A stretch of 64,000 nt of DNA from Hirundichthys speculiger (taxonomy: Eukaryota; Chordata; Actinopteri; Beloniformes; Exocoetidae). The stretch lies in contig JAGFBZ010000328.1 in the NCBI GenBank assembly GCA_018398805.1, positions 415,001 to 479,000 of the forward strand, written 5' to 3'. Shown here one piece after another: positions 22,158 through 34,409 of this stretch (its first letter is position 1; the number at the start of each line of letters is the position of its first letter). Under the pieces are notes generated by a model. It was given only the letters and a program-made list of their open reading frames with translations. It was not told the origin of the DNA and did no database searches. The translations under genes were made by a program, and so were the position numbers.

Positions 22158-22925
22158 AGGAAGCCATCGAGTCTCTTTTTTTCTGAACTCATTTTTAATG
22201 TCAGCTTACCCAGCTGGCTGGCCGGGCGGCCGATTCGTCCAGCTAGCCAGCGAGCCGTCTGCTTATCTATCAATTTACATGTCTGTCTAGTTTGCTAGCT
22301 AGCTTGCTAGTTGACCGATTGTCCGTTTGATTCACGTAGGCGCGAGCACGCACCGAGACAGAAATCTCCGCCATCCACGCGAGGACGGTGAAGCGGGAGC
22401 CGAGACTTGAACTGAGCTGAGTTTTCTCATTGACGGAGATACGGTAGAAATCTCAACGTTTTGCTGTCTTTGGTCATAATCAGTAAAGATGCCTTTAAAT
22501 TTTAGGACTTTTTTTTTTTGTGAATAATGATGTGGACAACGTGTTTTGTAATCGACCTGAGAGATAGTAGTACCGTATACTATCGATGTTCAGTGGTACC
22601 GGATCGGTTTGGGTGGGGAAGGGGGAGGAGTCAGGTGGCTTTTCCAGCCAGCTCTATTAAATACTGTAAATGTACAAAAGTGTTTTTAAATATCCTATAA
22701 ACAATTTGCAATCTCTGTTTGACAAGCAATGTTCATGTGAATGGTTGGTGCAGTTAATTTGTCAAACTGTGAATTCATTTCATCATATAGGTGTAACGTA
22801 ATGAAAGTGTATGTTGTAGACTACTGTCATACACTGATTTCATGCCGTTTGGATGCTGAGTTATATTGTTTTATATTTATATTTTTATACTTATTTTCTT
22901 AATAAAATAACAAAAAAGAAATGTC
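22158..22925 (+). other. 3' UTR of the cadherin gene
   Basis: AT-rich tail between the stop codon and the AATAAA hexamer. It starts with a patch of repeated GCTGGC, AGCTAGC and GCTAGC words (about 22205-22315) that can fold on themselves. The exact cleavage site is not visible. Confidence 0.6.
22901..22906 (+). promoter_or_regulatory. polyadenylation signal AATAAA
   Basis: First canonical hexamer after the cadherin stop codon that sits in a plausible context (TTCTTAATAAAATAAC followed by an A-rich stretch). About 745 nt of 3' UTR results. Other sites further downstream cannot be excluded. Confidence 0.55.
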
Positions 22926-23040
22926 CAGTCAGTTCCCTGCTTTTATGTTTAAAAAGTTTAAGAGTTTAAGTCTTGTTGGCTGGTAATGAGAGTCTCGCTT
23001 GATCCATAAGCAGTCCTATTAGACTATTCAATATTTGTAG

Positions 23041-23180
23041 TAATCAGTCGAGTACAAACTGGTGACCTGTCCAGGTGGACCCCTGCCTTTCACCCAAAGT
23101 GAGCTGGGATAGGACTCCAACAGATCCCCGTGACCCTGCAGAGGATTAAGCGGGTATAGATAATAGATGGATGGATGGAA
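23041..23180 (+). repeat. LINE 3' tail fragment ending in TGGATGGATGG
   Basis: GGTGACCTGTCCAGGTGGAC through AGGATTAAGCGGGTATAGAT and a TGGATGGATGG microsatellite tail: the common 3' end of fish non-LTR elements. Related tails at 24050-24350 (inverted) and 59080-59190. Confidence 0.7.
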
Positions 23181-23285
23181 GTCAAGTACGAAATTTTAGC
23201 TGCTTCTGTGGCAGGATCATGAGAGTTAATAAAAGGAGGAAGCTCCTGGGTTGTGGGTAATATGCAATGTAAATTCTGTTGGCAC

Positions 23286-24020
23286 CATCAGGTGGGGATC
23301 TTTAGCTCCTGCTGGAGTGGTTCGCAGCCGAGTGTGAAGCGGCAGGGATGAGGATCAGCACCTCCAAATCTGAGGCCATGGTTCTCAGTCAGAAAAGGGT
23401 AGAATGCCTCCTCCGGGTTGGGAGTGAGGTTCTGCCTCAAGTGGAGGAGTTTAAGTATCTCGGGGTCTTGTTCACGAGTGATGGGAGAAAGGACATCGAC
23501 GGATTGGTGCAGCTTCTGCTGTGGTGGTAACTCTGTACCGGTCCGTTGTGGTGAAGAGAGAGCTGAGCCAAAAGGCCAGTCAATCTTTGTTCCAACCCTC
23601 ACTTATGGTCATGAACTGTGGGTAGTGACCAAAGGAACGAGATCACGGATACAAGCAGCTGAAATGGGTTTTCTCCGCAGGGTGGCTGGACTCTCCTTTA
23701 GAGAAAGAAGTTCATTCATTCGGGAGGGACTCAGAATAGAGCTGCTGCTCCTTCATATAGAGAGGAGCCAGTTGAGGTGGTTCGGGCATCTGGTTAGGAT
23801 GCCCCCTGGACGCCTCCCTGGAGAGGTGTTTCGGGCATGTCCAACTGGGAGAAGACCACGGGGCAGACTCACTGAAGAGATTATATTTCTCAGCTGGCCT
23901 GGGAACGCCTCGGGATTCTCCCAGGGGAGCTGGGGGGAGGGAGGTCTGGACCTCTCTGCTAAAGCTACTGCCCCCGTGACCCGACTCCGGATCAAGCAGG
24001 AGCTAATGGATGGATGGCAA
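23286..24020 (+). mobile_element. 5'-truncated non-LTR retrotransposon, C-terminal part of the polymerase protein
   Basis: Recovered + strand pieces: MRISTSKSEAMVLSQKRVE and EEFKYLGVLFTSDGR (end of the reverse transcriptase domain), FVPTLTYGHELWVVTKGTRS, FLRRVAGLSFRERS, LRWFGHLVRMPPGRLPGEVF and TGRRPRGRLTEEI, ending TRLRIKQELMDGW then a TGGATGG repeat. This is the C-terminal region of a fish LINE; frames shift near 23520-23560 and it is cut off at the 5' side. Clade (Rex/RTE/L2) not assigned. Confidence 0.8.
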
Positions 24021-24049
24021 TGTAACTTGGACAACAGCAGAGTTAACTA

Positions 24050-24350
24050 TGTGAAGTCCAACCATCCATCCATTATCTATGGCTGCTTAATCCTCTGCAG
24101 GGTCACAGGGATGTTCTGTCTATCTCAGCGCTCTTTGAGTGAGACGAAATGTCGCCCAATTTAGAACCACCAATTAACCCAACATGCATGTCTTTGGACT
24201 GTGGGAGGAAGCCGGAGATCCCGGAGGAAACAAATGCAAGCAGAGAACATGCAAACTCCACACAGAAAGACCCCTGTTGAAGTTCGAACCAGGAACCTTT
24301 TTGCTGTGAGGCAACAGTGCTGACCACCAAGACACCGTCCTGCCCTATGT
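24050..24350 (-). repeat. LINE/SINE 3' tail, inverted
   Basis: CCATCCATCCATTATCTATG, CTGCAGGGTCACAGGGATG, CATGTCTTTGGACTGTGGGA, CATGCAAACTCCACACAGAA: the widespread fish tail sequence. Facing the fragment just upstream. Confidence 0.75.
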
Positions 24351-25504
24351 GAGGTATCTGGGGAAAATACCAGGCAGAAGTGCTGCACCACGATGGCAAA
24401 TGCAGCTCATGGAAAAATTCAGAAAAATACAGTGAAGAATTTCTTTTTGTCAATGATGCTGCCATACTTGGCGCCATTGACAAAGAAAAGACCTAAGCCG
24501 TTGGCTGAACGTGGAAATCACTACTGAGGATGCAAAATTAGCAAAAACACTAATGCAGACATGGCAATGTTTTTCTTTTTCATGTTTTTGGACTTATCTA
24601 AAGAGTTGCCCTAATGACTTCCCACCTCAGACATCTTTATTAGCTCAAACTAGAGATAGACACATTATTGATATGTGTATCCTTTATTTTGGAAGTTTAG
24701 CCAACTGTGTCATATGGTTGGGATTGACCTTGACTGGTCAGATTCACCGTAGACCATGCATGTTCACGACGACAACGTGGGTTTCGATATAACCTGCATG
24801 GTGTTATTATATGGACACTGTAATCATTTTAGAAGAAATGGTTTTCCAGTGTTTTGCTTTGTGTGAAACCTTTTGTTTTTTGTTCCCGTGTGTTGGAAGA
24901 CCTGTGCACGTAGCTGCGATGACAATCTACAGCTTTAGCTGGACTGCTTTTCCAGCCGTGCCAAACGGAGACGTTGGCGCGTTGTTTGTCGTTCCTTCGA
25001 CTGACAACTCTCAAATTCCAGGCCTGATTCTGGCTCGAACGCGAGCACCTGGGTTTCAAGCTTACCAGTGAAAACGTAGCAATCTCTCAGAGTTTTGTTC
25101 ATCACAGCCAGGGCTGTGATGGTACTTGGGTTTTTTTGTTCCCACTGTAATCAAGCAACAAATCACTGCAATTCTGCGACAGATAAAACCCTGACGCTAC
25201 TGTCAGACCAAGCCTGATCAGCTGAGAGACACGCTTGTTCTATCAGTACGCGATGAAAAGCCCAGGTTTTGGTATTTGATGTGTTTGACTTCTTGATCAT
25301 TGTATAGGACAAATACTCAAGCCTTTAAAAAATGAGATAAGATAAAATAGATTACACATTAAGGCTAATCAGAAATTGTAAAAAGAGTCCCCTATAAGTT
25401 CAATGGCCCATCCTGCCCCCTTACATGTCAAAGTTTGCGTGACCTTGAACATATAAAGGAAATTGGTTTGTGGACAACGCTGTTTGCCTAGTTTTCATCA
25501 CATA
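24351..25504. other. Intergenic stretch without recognised features
   Basis: Open frames at 24511-24792 and 24811-25071 look like chance frames. No repeat family identified. Confidence 0.45.
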
Positions 25505-25970
25505 CTAGAAAAACGGTACGCTCCATGATGATTGTAATGAGCTCAAGCCCATGATTGGAGTCACAAAACCAGCCCTCGTCTTACCCCGGAGCCATGCTTT
25601 CCCTTCCTGAACTCGCAACAACAGGATCTGTGCATCTTCATGAGTCATACCGGCCCATCTCATCTGACCGGTCAGAAAACCCATGAGACAGCATCCTCTT
25701 GACATTTTTTCATCATTCTAAAATAATTACAATCTCTCCGATGATGAAGTCTGATGGGTGCAACGCTCATGTAGAAGTACCCAAGATGATTCAAAAATGC
25801 CTGGAAACAGCCATCTGGTGTCCACTTTAAGGTTTAGGAGTCCTTTGGCTCTGTTGCGTGGAGATCACCTGGTACCTGGGTCAGGTCATGCTGCTACCGC
25901 CGATGAAATGCATCAAGACCAGCTCCTCGAGGATTTTGTTTTGTTCTCACACACTCCAACAAATCACCCA
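25505..25970. repeat. Dispersed duplicate block, copy A
   Basis: Begins TAGAAAAACGG and ends near AACAAATCACCCA; the same order of sequence recurs at 28484-28984 with small indels. Both copies keep an open + frame (MQRSCRSTQDDSKMPGNSHL here) that is not recognisable, and an equally open - frame. Probably an unclassified transposon fragment or a local duplication. Confidence 0.7.
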
Positions 25971-26640
25971 ACGACACTAACCAAGTGCGTGGGAATGAGA
26001 AGAAAACAATATCTTTACAGCATCACTGCAGCAAACCCTGCACCGTTTACGAAATCTATTGTCACAATGGATTAGCACAAATGAGGACCTCAGAGCATGT
26101 CTTACAAAGTAATAGTAAACTAATAGCACAATTTATTCGACTTTTCTTTACTCAAAAAAAATTGGAAAAAAAATCCATCATTGTTAAAAAGAAAGTGGCT
26201 CTCACTTTGCGAAGTTGAATGTCAACTCTATAAATTACATGTTAGAGAGTTAAGTGGGTGATTAGTTACACCTGCACAAGCTCATGCATCCAATATAACA
26301 GCCAAACCATAAATCTAATCACTGTCGAGTTTTACTGTCCAGTCATAACAGAAAACATTAAAAAGGTTTGCGTAGAAATTTATGACTCGCGCTTGATTTG
26401 TAACCCGAGAAAACATTTTCGAAATGGGCTTATGGACTTAATTGTTGGTGTCACGGCTTGTTTATTGGAGCATGGTGTCCACTCTGGGAAATATGGCACC
26501 GCTGGAAGTGCAGTGCATCATAAACATATTCATTGGAGGTGGGCTAACCTCTGATAGCTGTGTTGAAAGGCCTCGCCACAACCAGCAAGTGTAATTTTCA
26601 CTGCTCCCAGTCAGCTCTACCTCTCACAGCTTCAGCAGAA
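25971..26640. other. Intergenic stretch without recognised features
   Basis: No gene or repeat family recognised. Confidence 0.45.
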
Positions 26641-26660
26641 AGATGCAGCAAAGTGTGGCA

Positions 26661-26702
26661 TAACCCTAACCCTAACCCTACCCCTACACTAACCCCCTTA
26701 GA
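26661..26702 (-). repeat. Short telomere-like CCCTAA tract
   Basis: CATAACCCTAACCCTAACCC and degenerate CCCTACCCC copies; another short tract is at 27140-27160 (CCCTAACCCCTAACCC). Confidence 0.7.
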
Positions 26703-26838
26703 GAACTGAGCGTCTCGGCCCGTCCGCGAACTGATCAAAATGAATAGAGCTCCAGCCCAGTTTGTGGACGGTTTTCAACTATGCTTTGCTCAGCCATGGG
26801 GGGGGTCACAGGGACACCAAACCACATCCACGCATAGC

Positions 26839-26909
26839 CCCGACCCTCCCGCTTCACGCGGGAACCAAAGCGTTTCGCCTTGGTTCCCGCGTGAAGCGGG
26901 AGGGTCGGG
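26839..26909. repeat. Long near-perfect hairpin
   Basis: Arms of 29 bp pair without mismatch: 26839-26867 (starts CCCGACCCTCCCGCTTCACG) and 26881-26909 (ends GTGAAGCGGGAGGGTCGGG). The short inner spacer also nearly pairs (AAGCG with CGCCTT). A third partial copy of the arm follows at about 26914-26932 (CTGCTTCATGCGGGAACG). Confidence 0.9.
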
Positions 26910-27160
26910 AAACTCCTGCTTCATGCGGGAACGTTTCGGTGGGGGGGGGGCACCCGCCCAAAGGCGATGCGAGTTAGGTGCATGCCTCTCTCACCCACCA
27001 GATGGCCTCCTGGGGGCCCAAAGTCACCTCTGTGATGGGTTTCAGTGATGCATGGACACCTGTATACCTGCTGTTGAAAATGAATTGGTTCCTTAAAAAG
27101 TGCCTGCCACCGTAGGGCAAAAATCGACCTTCCCCTTCCCCTACCCTAACCCCTAACCCT

Positions 27161-28483
27161 TCTTTCAGTGGTTTTTGATCAACATAGGACAGAGGTTGAG
27201 AAGATGCACATAGCAGACATGCAAACGACTTGAATGATCCCTACCTGCTGATCTGATGAGACCGTCATGAGTCGGGACTAACGGTAATGATCTTTAAATG
27301 GTAAACAACCGCTTCATCAACGGAGCCAAATCTGGAATTCCAGCATTAAAAGAAATCTGTCTATAAAATAAAAAATGTATATTTTGAAGCAGCAGTTACT
27401 GTTTGTTCCCACATTTACTCTAAAACTGAAGTCAGGCCGGTGAGGCAGAATCAAATACTGAAATAGCTTTTGAGTCTCTTATTTTCCAGCTTCGCCTACA
27501 CTCTGGTAAATGTCCATGTAATACAACTGCTGTTGCCATAATTTCCAGACTCCACAAGGCATTCATTTTCAAAACGTTCACATTTTACGCATGTGAACTT
27601 GTTTTGTCAGACTCTTCACCCGGTTGGGTGTATACAAGGAAATTTTCTTGATTGGATTGATAGACGCCCAGTGAAAGGTGACCTGTCTTTCACTGTTTTA
27701 TTAAAGGCGCATCACAATCACGTTTCCTATGTTGCGACTAATTTGACCACGGTGACCTGAACTGAAGCCTGAGCATGTGAGGAGGACATCTGTTCTCCTT
27801 TGGGTTGTTCCTGGACTTTTCTGGAACACTTCCACTGACTCTACATGACTGCGCATTCGGTACCTACGGGGGGAAACGAACGTGTCGCCTTTTCACGTCG
27901 CGAGAACTAATACACAACCGTAAAGCGACCGCAGACCACTGCAGCGAGACAAACGTTTGATATTTTTTCCCCGTGACTGACATGTCGCAGTACGTGACTG
28001 CAGTCGCGGCTCGGGGTTGCTCTCAGAAGCTGACAGCCCGTCGGGAGCTCTGTTGATATTACTCAGTAACCTGACACACCAGATGGTTTGTTGCAAAGAA
28101 CCACCTGGGAAGCCCTCTGCAGAAGCTGTTTGGAAAAGGCCAGGCACAAAAAAAGGGAATAAAAAAAACAACTCAGTATATGATTGGATGAATCATCTGC
28201 AATCAACAGATTGCCACAGAAGCTGCAGGGCCAGCTGATAAGGGACTGCCATCTCATCTAGTTTGAAGCCTCTCAAGTAAAATTTTCTTGTGTGTGCGAT
28301 CTGACAAGAATCCACCCACTTCGAGGGGTAAACATCTCAGTGGACCGAGGGTAATTTCACACCTTTGTTTGCTCTTGTCCGAATCACTCGAGGAGGTTTT
28401 AAATATGCAGTGCCCTCAACTCGGCACGGCTTCTTTTCTCAAAGAGAATTCCAAGCGTACCGAACTTGCATCAGATCCTTCAT
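27161..28483. other. Intergenic stretch without recognised features
   Basis: No coding region or repeat family recognised. Confidence 0.45.
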
Positions 28484-28984
28484 TAGAAAAACGGTAAGCT
28501 ACATGATGCTGGTAATGAGCTCAACTCCATGATAGGAGTCAGGTAACCGCAGTAGCACGATGCTACTGTCACAGTCCTTGTCTTACCCTGAGGCCCTGCT
28601 TTCCCTTCCTGAACTCGCAACAACAGGACTGCTGCATCTTCATGAGTCATACCACACCATCATACTGGCCCGTTTCATCTGACCAGTCAGAAAACCCATG
28701 AGACAGCATCCTCTTGACATTTATCATCATTCTAAAATAATTACAAACTGCCCGAAGATGAAGTTTGATGGGTGCAATGCTCATGTAGAAGCACCCCAGA
28801 TGATTCAAAAATGTCTGGAAACGGCCACCTGGTGTCCACTTTAAGGTCAAGGAGTCCTTTGACTCTGTTGCGTGGAGATCACCTGGTACCTGGGTCAGGT
28901 CATGCTGCTACCGCCGATGAAATGCGCCAAGACCAGCTCCTCAAGGATTTTGTTTTGTTCTCACAACTCCAACACATCACCCAA
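28484..28984. repeat. Dispersed duplicate block, copy B
   Basis: Same orientation as copy A at 25505, with two short insertions (near 28545 and 28655). It is flanked by a weaker repeat of its own: CGGCTTCTTTTCTCAAAGAG near 28427 resembles CAGCTTCTTTTCTCCAAGAG near 29127. Confidence 0.7.
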
Positions 28985-29956
28985 AAAAGTGAGACAAACC
29001 AGCTTCCTGTTGAAACAAAGAAACAAAAGCAAAAGGTGTGAAAGCTACTCGCCTGAAGTTAACTCCAAAACATGTCAAAGTCGGACAAAATTAATTTTGC
29101 AATAATTTCTAAAATCAACGTGGCTCAGCTTCTTTTCTCCAAGAGAAATCCAACTGTTCCAAGCTGCGTCACTTAAAACTACATAAGAGCGTCCCGACTA
29201 CTTAGCGGAGGCTCACGTAGCAGCGCTATGGTACCGCTTGATGGTGGGTGCTTCTGATGCTTCTTTATCATACCATAAATCTACCATTCACATTTCTTCC
29301 AGTTCACTACCTAAGAAATCTGTGTGCTTTTCAGAAAGTCCAGTCCCCATGTACGATTTTGTTGATTAGCTCCACCTGTGTAGTTGCAATGTGATTGGTT
29401 GACACAAAGCATGAAAAGGTGAAAGTTCTCCAACCTTTGATGGAAGCAACGTTGTCACTGCGACACACTTCAGCAATGCTTGTTGTCGTCAAGCATTGTG
29501 GTCAATGGACAGCGACGTTGAGCACGCTTCCTGCACGAACATGAGTGAGGTCTGCGATTAGTCTGCTAGCAAAAGGATCAATTGCTCTCGCTAAACACTT
29601 GTGTTTAAAAGTAGGTTAGCCGGCACAGCTGGAGACAAATGTTTCAGTGCACTCAGTTAGCTGAAGGTACAATGTTAAAAAAAATAATAAACCAGCACAG
29701 GACTGTGTGTGCATTATTCGTAGAAAAACAAAACTATGTGATTTAGCCCAGTGTCCATCCCATATTATTATAAAAGTAAACACTATTATTTCTTGATCAT
29801 GCAGCTCTTGGGATTTGATCCTGTTCTGGCTGAGTATGTTGTCTCACCAGAATAAACCATTCCAGAGTTCTGGTCCACATCTGAGTGTGACCGCTGTGTT
29901 TACACCAGGTGAAATGAACTGCACCAAGCATGAAAGCAAACTTCCGTTTCTTTTAA

Positions 29957-30110
29957 AGGCAGGGTAAGCAATTTTTGGATAATGTCATGTTTGCTAATAT
30001 TTGAAAGAAAACATTACGACTGATCGATTATGCAGAAATAAAAGCAAAAAAAAAACAAAAACATAACCTCAATTGCGTTGCTGAACACTTTTCTCCCTGA
30101 GAGCACAGAC
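29957..30110 (+). mobile_element. Possible left end of a second TTAA-type element
   Basis: TTAA followed by AGGCAGGGTAAGCAATTTTT resembles the end of fish TTAA-flanked elements and, loosely, the end at 12009. No right end was found, so the extent is a guess. Confidence 0.3.
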
Positions 30111-32389
30111 CCGGGCCCAAGAGAAAAGCTCAGAATCACTTACCCCATCTTTATTTTGACTAAAATCGTCATAATAAAAGATATTTTGAATTATGATAGT
30201 ATCACAAGTTGAACAGAGGTAAAGTACTTCTCAAAATCCACACACTGGGATGCAGCAGCGTCAGTTCTACCGGCAGAAATTGTTAAATTGATGTCAATTG
30301 GTAGGACAGAAGCCCCCCCCCCCCAATCAGTCACGAATCGAAACAAGCACAACAGGTCCAGATGGTTGACGATACTTTACTGAAAACTTTTTTGTAATGG
30401 AATGTTTTTGGACTTTTTTTTTATTTTTATTGTACCACAATGCTCTGCTGTATCTGTAGAATGAGTTTTTAACTGACACTTTGGGTCTTGAAATAGCTCC
30501 ATCTACTCTTGTTTGCGCACAGCTGCTTTTACATTACACACAGAGCGGCTGCAGATGCCAAAACCACCAAGATTTAAATTTTCCAAGATGTTTTCGTGCC
30601 CCCCGCAAGCCTCGCGCAAAACAAGCCTCGTGTCATGTTTCATAATGCATGATCTCTTACAACGGGTCTATTGTGGGCCTGAAAAGACTAAAAGACGGCA
30701 AAGTACCGCAATCAATAATGCAGGTGAAATATCGGTATGCAGACGAGATGTGACAGCCGTAGCGGACCGCCTGAGGCTTTTTTTTCCTTCTTCTTCTTCT
30801 TCTTTAACTGGTCCTGTGCCTGTCGTTTGATAACCTCCCTTTCTTGTACATTTCCTCAGACACGAAACAAGCCGATACCCAGGGCGCACGCTTTCTTCAT
30901 TCTCCTTGTATAACAACTTAATACACCTAAAATACAACCGAAAGGTCATCTTTATTAACATTAACATGCACAGATTACATAACATGCCCATCTGGCAGCT
31001 GGTGGAGCTCGTGGAAGTAGATTTCTTTTTCATGCCAACAGAGGAACTTTTCACAAATATAATCTTTCATAATAAATCAATAGAGGTAGCGATACTCATA
31101 GCAACTCGTTGTAGATGATGGACGTCTGAGTTTGCGCCCTCTAATCCGTCATGGCGCAGCTTTGATGAATCTTTCGGGGTGCATGCAGACGTGTCAACAA
31201 CCCCCCCTCGTTTTGTACACCTACAGCGACACGTGTCCCCCACATAATGAACCACACAGAAAAGCACCAACAGTGATTTATAGCGAAGGCCATCAAAGGC
31301 GCTCGCCAGCTTCAAAATAACGTCTAATGGCTTGTAGTTACAGATGTGGGCTGAACATTAAAGAACACGAGGCGGCTTTTGTCCCCTCAGGAAAAGAAAA
31401 TTACTTGTGACCACAATGGGATTCATCAGTGATTGCGCGCTGCCTGGCTCGTCGTAATTACGAGCAAAAGCAATTCTGAATAAGACTCTTAATGGCCAAA
31501 CAAATTGTTTTGCATTTCAAACCCATCTTTATCATTTTCTTAGGGGGAGATGGGATTGCTATTCAGAAACGGAGAATGCCATTTCTGTCGCGGTGATTGA
31601 ATGAAGCTCCGGAAGCGCCATTATTCGCCGCGTGCAACGTGCCGTTCTGTCAGGTTTCACATCAAGCCTGTTCGTAAGCCGGGCCGCCAAGTGTTTACGG
31701 AGCCAATTTGGCATATTATGATGGCGTTCTTGAAGGGTTCTCAGTAATGAGCTCGTGTCAAGAAGAGGGAATATATCACATCAACAACTGCTCAGCACAA
31801 CTCAGTCCATATGCGAGCAGGCTGTTGCACAGTCGACTAAATAAATGTTGAAGAGGAGGCGTCTTTAACTGGTATGTGGCTCCATCTGCTGGATGACTAC
31901 GTGTATAACATCTAAATACAATACTTTCAGAGGCATTTTCCCCCCAAAAATATCACCATGATTTCGAATTTATCTTTTTTCTATAAAAGGTTTCTTGATA
32001 AGAGAAGACATATTTCAAATGGTCAAGACATAGTAGTCTACTTGCAGAAAATAAGGAAGCAATCAGAAAACTGAATGTTTTGAAGGCGTAAGGGGGGGTT
32101 AGCTCAGAAATGATCTGTATTATACAGACTTCAGATCAGAGTGACCGTATCGACACTTGGGAAGGAAAGAAAAAAAGACAACTTATAACTTAAGAATATC
32201 AACCTCAGGTTGATTCCTAATATGTACACAGCAGCAGGCGCAGAGCGTCAGGGGGCGCTGGGAGGGGTGGTACTCCCCGGCGAAAGACAAAGAAACAGGC
32301 CTCTCCTCAGGCATCAGTCGCGCCTTGCACAATACTGGACACACCAACTTCTGCAACAACTACATGCGGCATGTACGAGGTTATATATA
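30111..32389. other. Intergenic stretch with a possible conserved non-coding segment
   Basis: No gene recognised. About 31370-31760 is free of repeats and carries several TAAT-type words, including the palindrome CGTAATTACG at about 31453. Whether it is conserved needs other genomes. Confidence 0.35.
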
Positions 32390-32419
32390 GGTTTCTCAAC
32401 CAGAATTGGTTGAGAAACC
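32390..32419. repeat. Perfect 13-bp palindrome with 4-nt loop
   Basis: GGTTTCTCAACCA, loop GAAT, TGGTTGAGAAACC; a third copy of the right arm (GGTTGAGAAAC) follows at once. Confidence 0.85.
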
Positions 32420-32969
32420 TGGTTGGTTGAGAAACATGGTTGGTAAAAAAAATATAAGACTGACTTTGGTCATGTAGGTTTATTCAACACAGTGAATTAA
32501 ATGTTGTGCCGCATGGCTGGCTTCATGTTCACTCTCACAGTTAACTTTACAATGTGCAAAATTACAAGTGGATCGCCAGTAAGATCTCCAAATGTATTGT
32601 GGGTAAAATCGTCATCAACAGCCGTCCATCAGTGTCATCATCAGTCACTAGTCAACAGAGTCTATGTGGTGCAGGGAAGTTGGATCACGGATTAATCTAA
32701 TCATGAATGACAGGTCATACAAGCATAAAAGTGGAGCAAAAAAACACAAAGAAAAGGAAAAAAAGAGCGCAGGAAAAGACTAAACTAAAAAAGCTGGATA
32801 CATATCCTCCTGGAGATGAACCTGACATTGTTGGCAGCGAGTCAAACCCACCAGAACTGGCACCACAGTCAGGGAGACAGATTTACAGGTACAATTACTC
32901 ACAATCACTGACACTGAAAACAATATGTGAGTTAGTTGTAAACTGTTGATGTGGTTGTTATTGATGTGG

Positions 32970-33557
32970 AACGTTATTATTAGGGACCAGGTAGCCTAAC
33001 GTTATTATTAGGGGCCAGGTAGCCTAACGTTAATATTAGGGGCCAGGTAGCCTAACGTTATTATTAGGAGCCAGGTAGCCTAACGTTATTATTAGGGGCC
33101 AGGTAGCCTAACGTTATTATTAGGGGCCAGGTAGCCTAACGTTATTATTAGGAGCCAGGTAGTCTAACGTTATTATTAGGGGCCAGGTAGCCTAACGTTA
33201 TTATTAGGAGCCAGGTAGCCTAACGTTATTATTAGGGGCCAGATAACCTAACGTTATTATTAGGGTCCAGGTAGTCTAACGTTATTATTAGGGTCCAGGT
33301 AGCCTAATGTTATTATTAGGGGCCAGGTAGCCTTACGTTATTATTAGGGGCCAGGTAGCCTAACGTTATTATTAGGGGCCAGGTAGCCTAACGTTATTAT
33401 TAGGGGCCAGGTAGCCTTACGTTATTATTAGGGGCCAGGTAGCTAACGTTATTATTAGGGGCCAGGTAGCGTAACGTTATTATTAGGGGCCAGGTAGCCT
33501 AACGTTATTATTAGGAGCCAGGTAGCCTAACGTTATTATTAGGGACCAGGTAGCCTA
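32970..33557 (+). repeat. Minisatellite, 28-bp unit, about 21 copies
   Basis: Unit AACGTTATTATTAGGGGCC followed by AGGTAGCCT, repeated head to tail with few changes (GGGGCC/GGAGCC/GGGACC/GGGTCC variants, one 27-bp unit near 33442). At each junction the unit forms the palindrome TAACGTTA. Not a CRISPR array: there are no unique spacers, and the host is a vertebrate. Confidence 0.95.
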
Positions 33558-34409
33558 ATGTTTTTGTTGTTCTCATGGTTTGTTAGACTTCATGTCAGTT
33601 TTGTCGGGTTACTCTTGCAAAAAGGCTCGTACAACGACGTGCTCGGAGTTGGTATTTATTAACAGCAATGGAAACACATCAGGCGAAATCGGCACTTGGT
33701 ACCAAGCAAAATGAATGAATGAATGAATGAATAAATGCTGGTAGCTGCTACAACAATAACTGGTGCGTCTCCCAGGTGACGTCACAACCGCATACCGCTG
33801 AATACATTTTAGACAATATATTATTCCATAATACTACATGTTTGATTGATTTCATGGTCGCTCTTCGTGGTGTTGAACTCTTACTATCAAATGCTTTGAG
33901 CTATATGTCAAAAATGTAGTAATGCTTGTTAGCCCAGCTGTTGCGGGGATGTGTATGTTGTAAAACGATGTAATCACAAGCTTTATTGGGTTTAAAGAGC
34001 CCGGTCATGTGCCCCGGCCCGGCCCGGCAGTGACATGTTCAGCCCATGAGCCTACGAGTCTCAACCATCTCCTTTACATCACCCCTTGTCCAGTTCATCC
34101 GTCTTCTTTTTCCACATTTGGAAACCAGGTGGTTTTGGGACGACCTCTTTTCCTTTTCTCTCCTGGAGTCCAGGTCACTGCCGATCCGTTTCCAGCTCAT
34201 GATAATGACTTTCATGCTCTGTTGTTGGGATCAGGCGAGGAGTTTATGATTGGACATGGTGTTGGACCGATATATTCTAAAACCTATTCTCAGATATTTG
34301 ATACGGAAGACTGACAACTGTTTTGACGCCACTTTCTGTCACCCTTCAACGTTCTGAACCACAGAGGAGTTGGGATTATTAACAAATGGAAAGAGACAGG
34401 ATTTTTTTT
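33558..34409. other. Intergenic stretch without recognised features
   Basis: Short (GAAT)n microsatellite at about 33713-33732; nothing else recognised. Confidence 0.5.

Noticed and set aside
30788..30803. (TTC)n run as a functional element
   Set aside because: Ordinary short microsatellite.
32970..33557. Regular array considered as CRISPR
   Set aside because: Head-to-tail 28-bp units without spacers in vertebrate DNA; a minisatellite.
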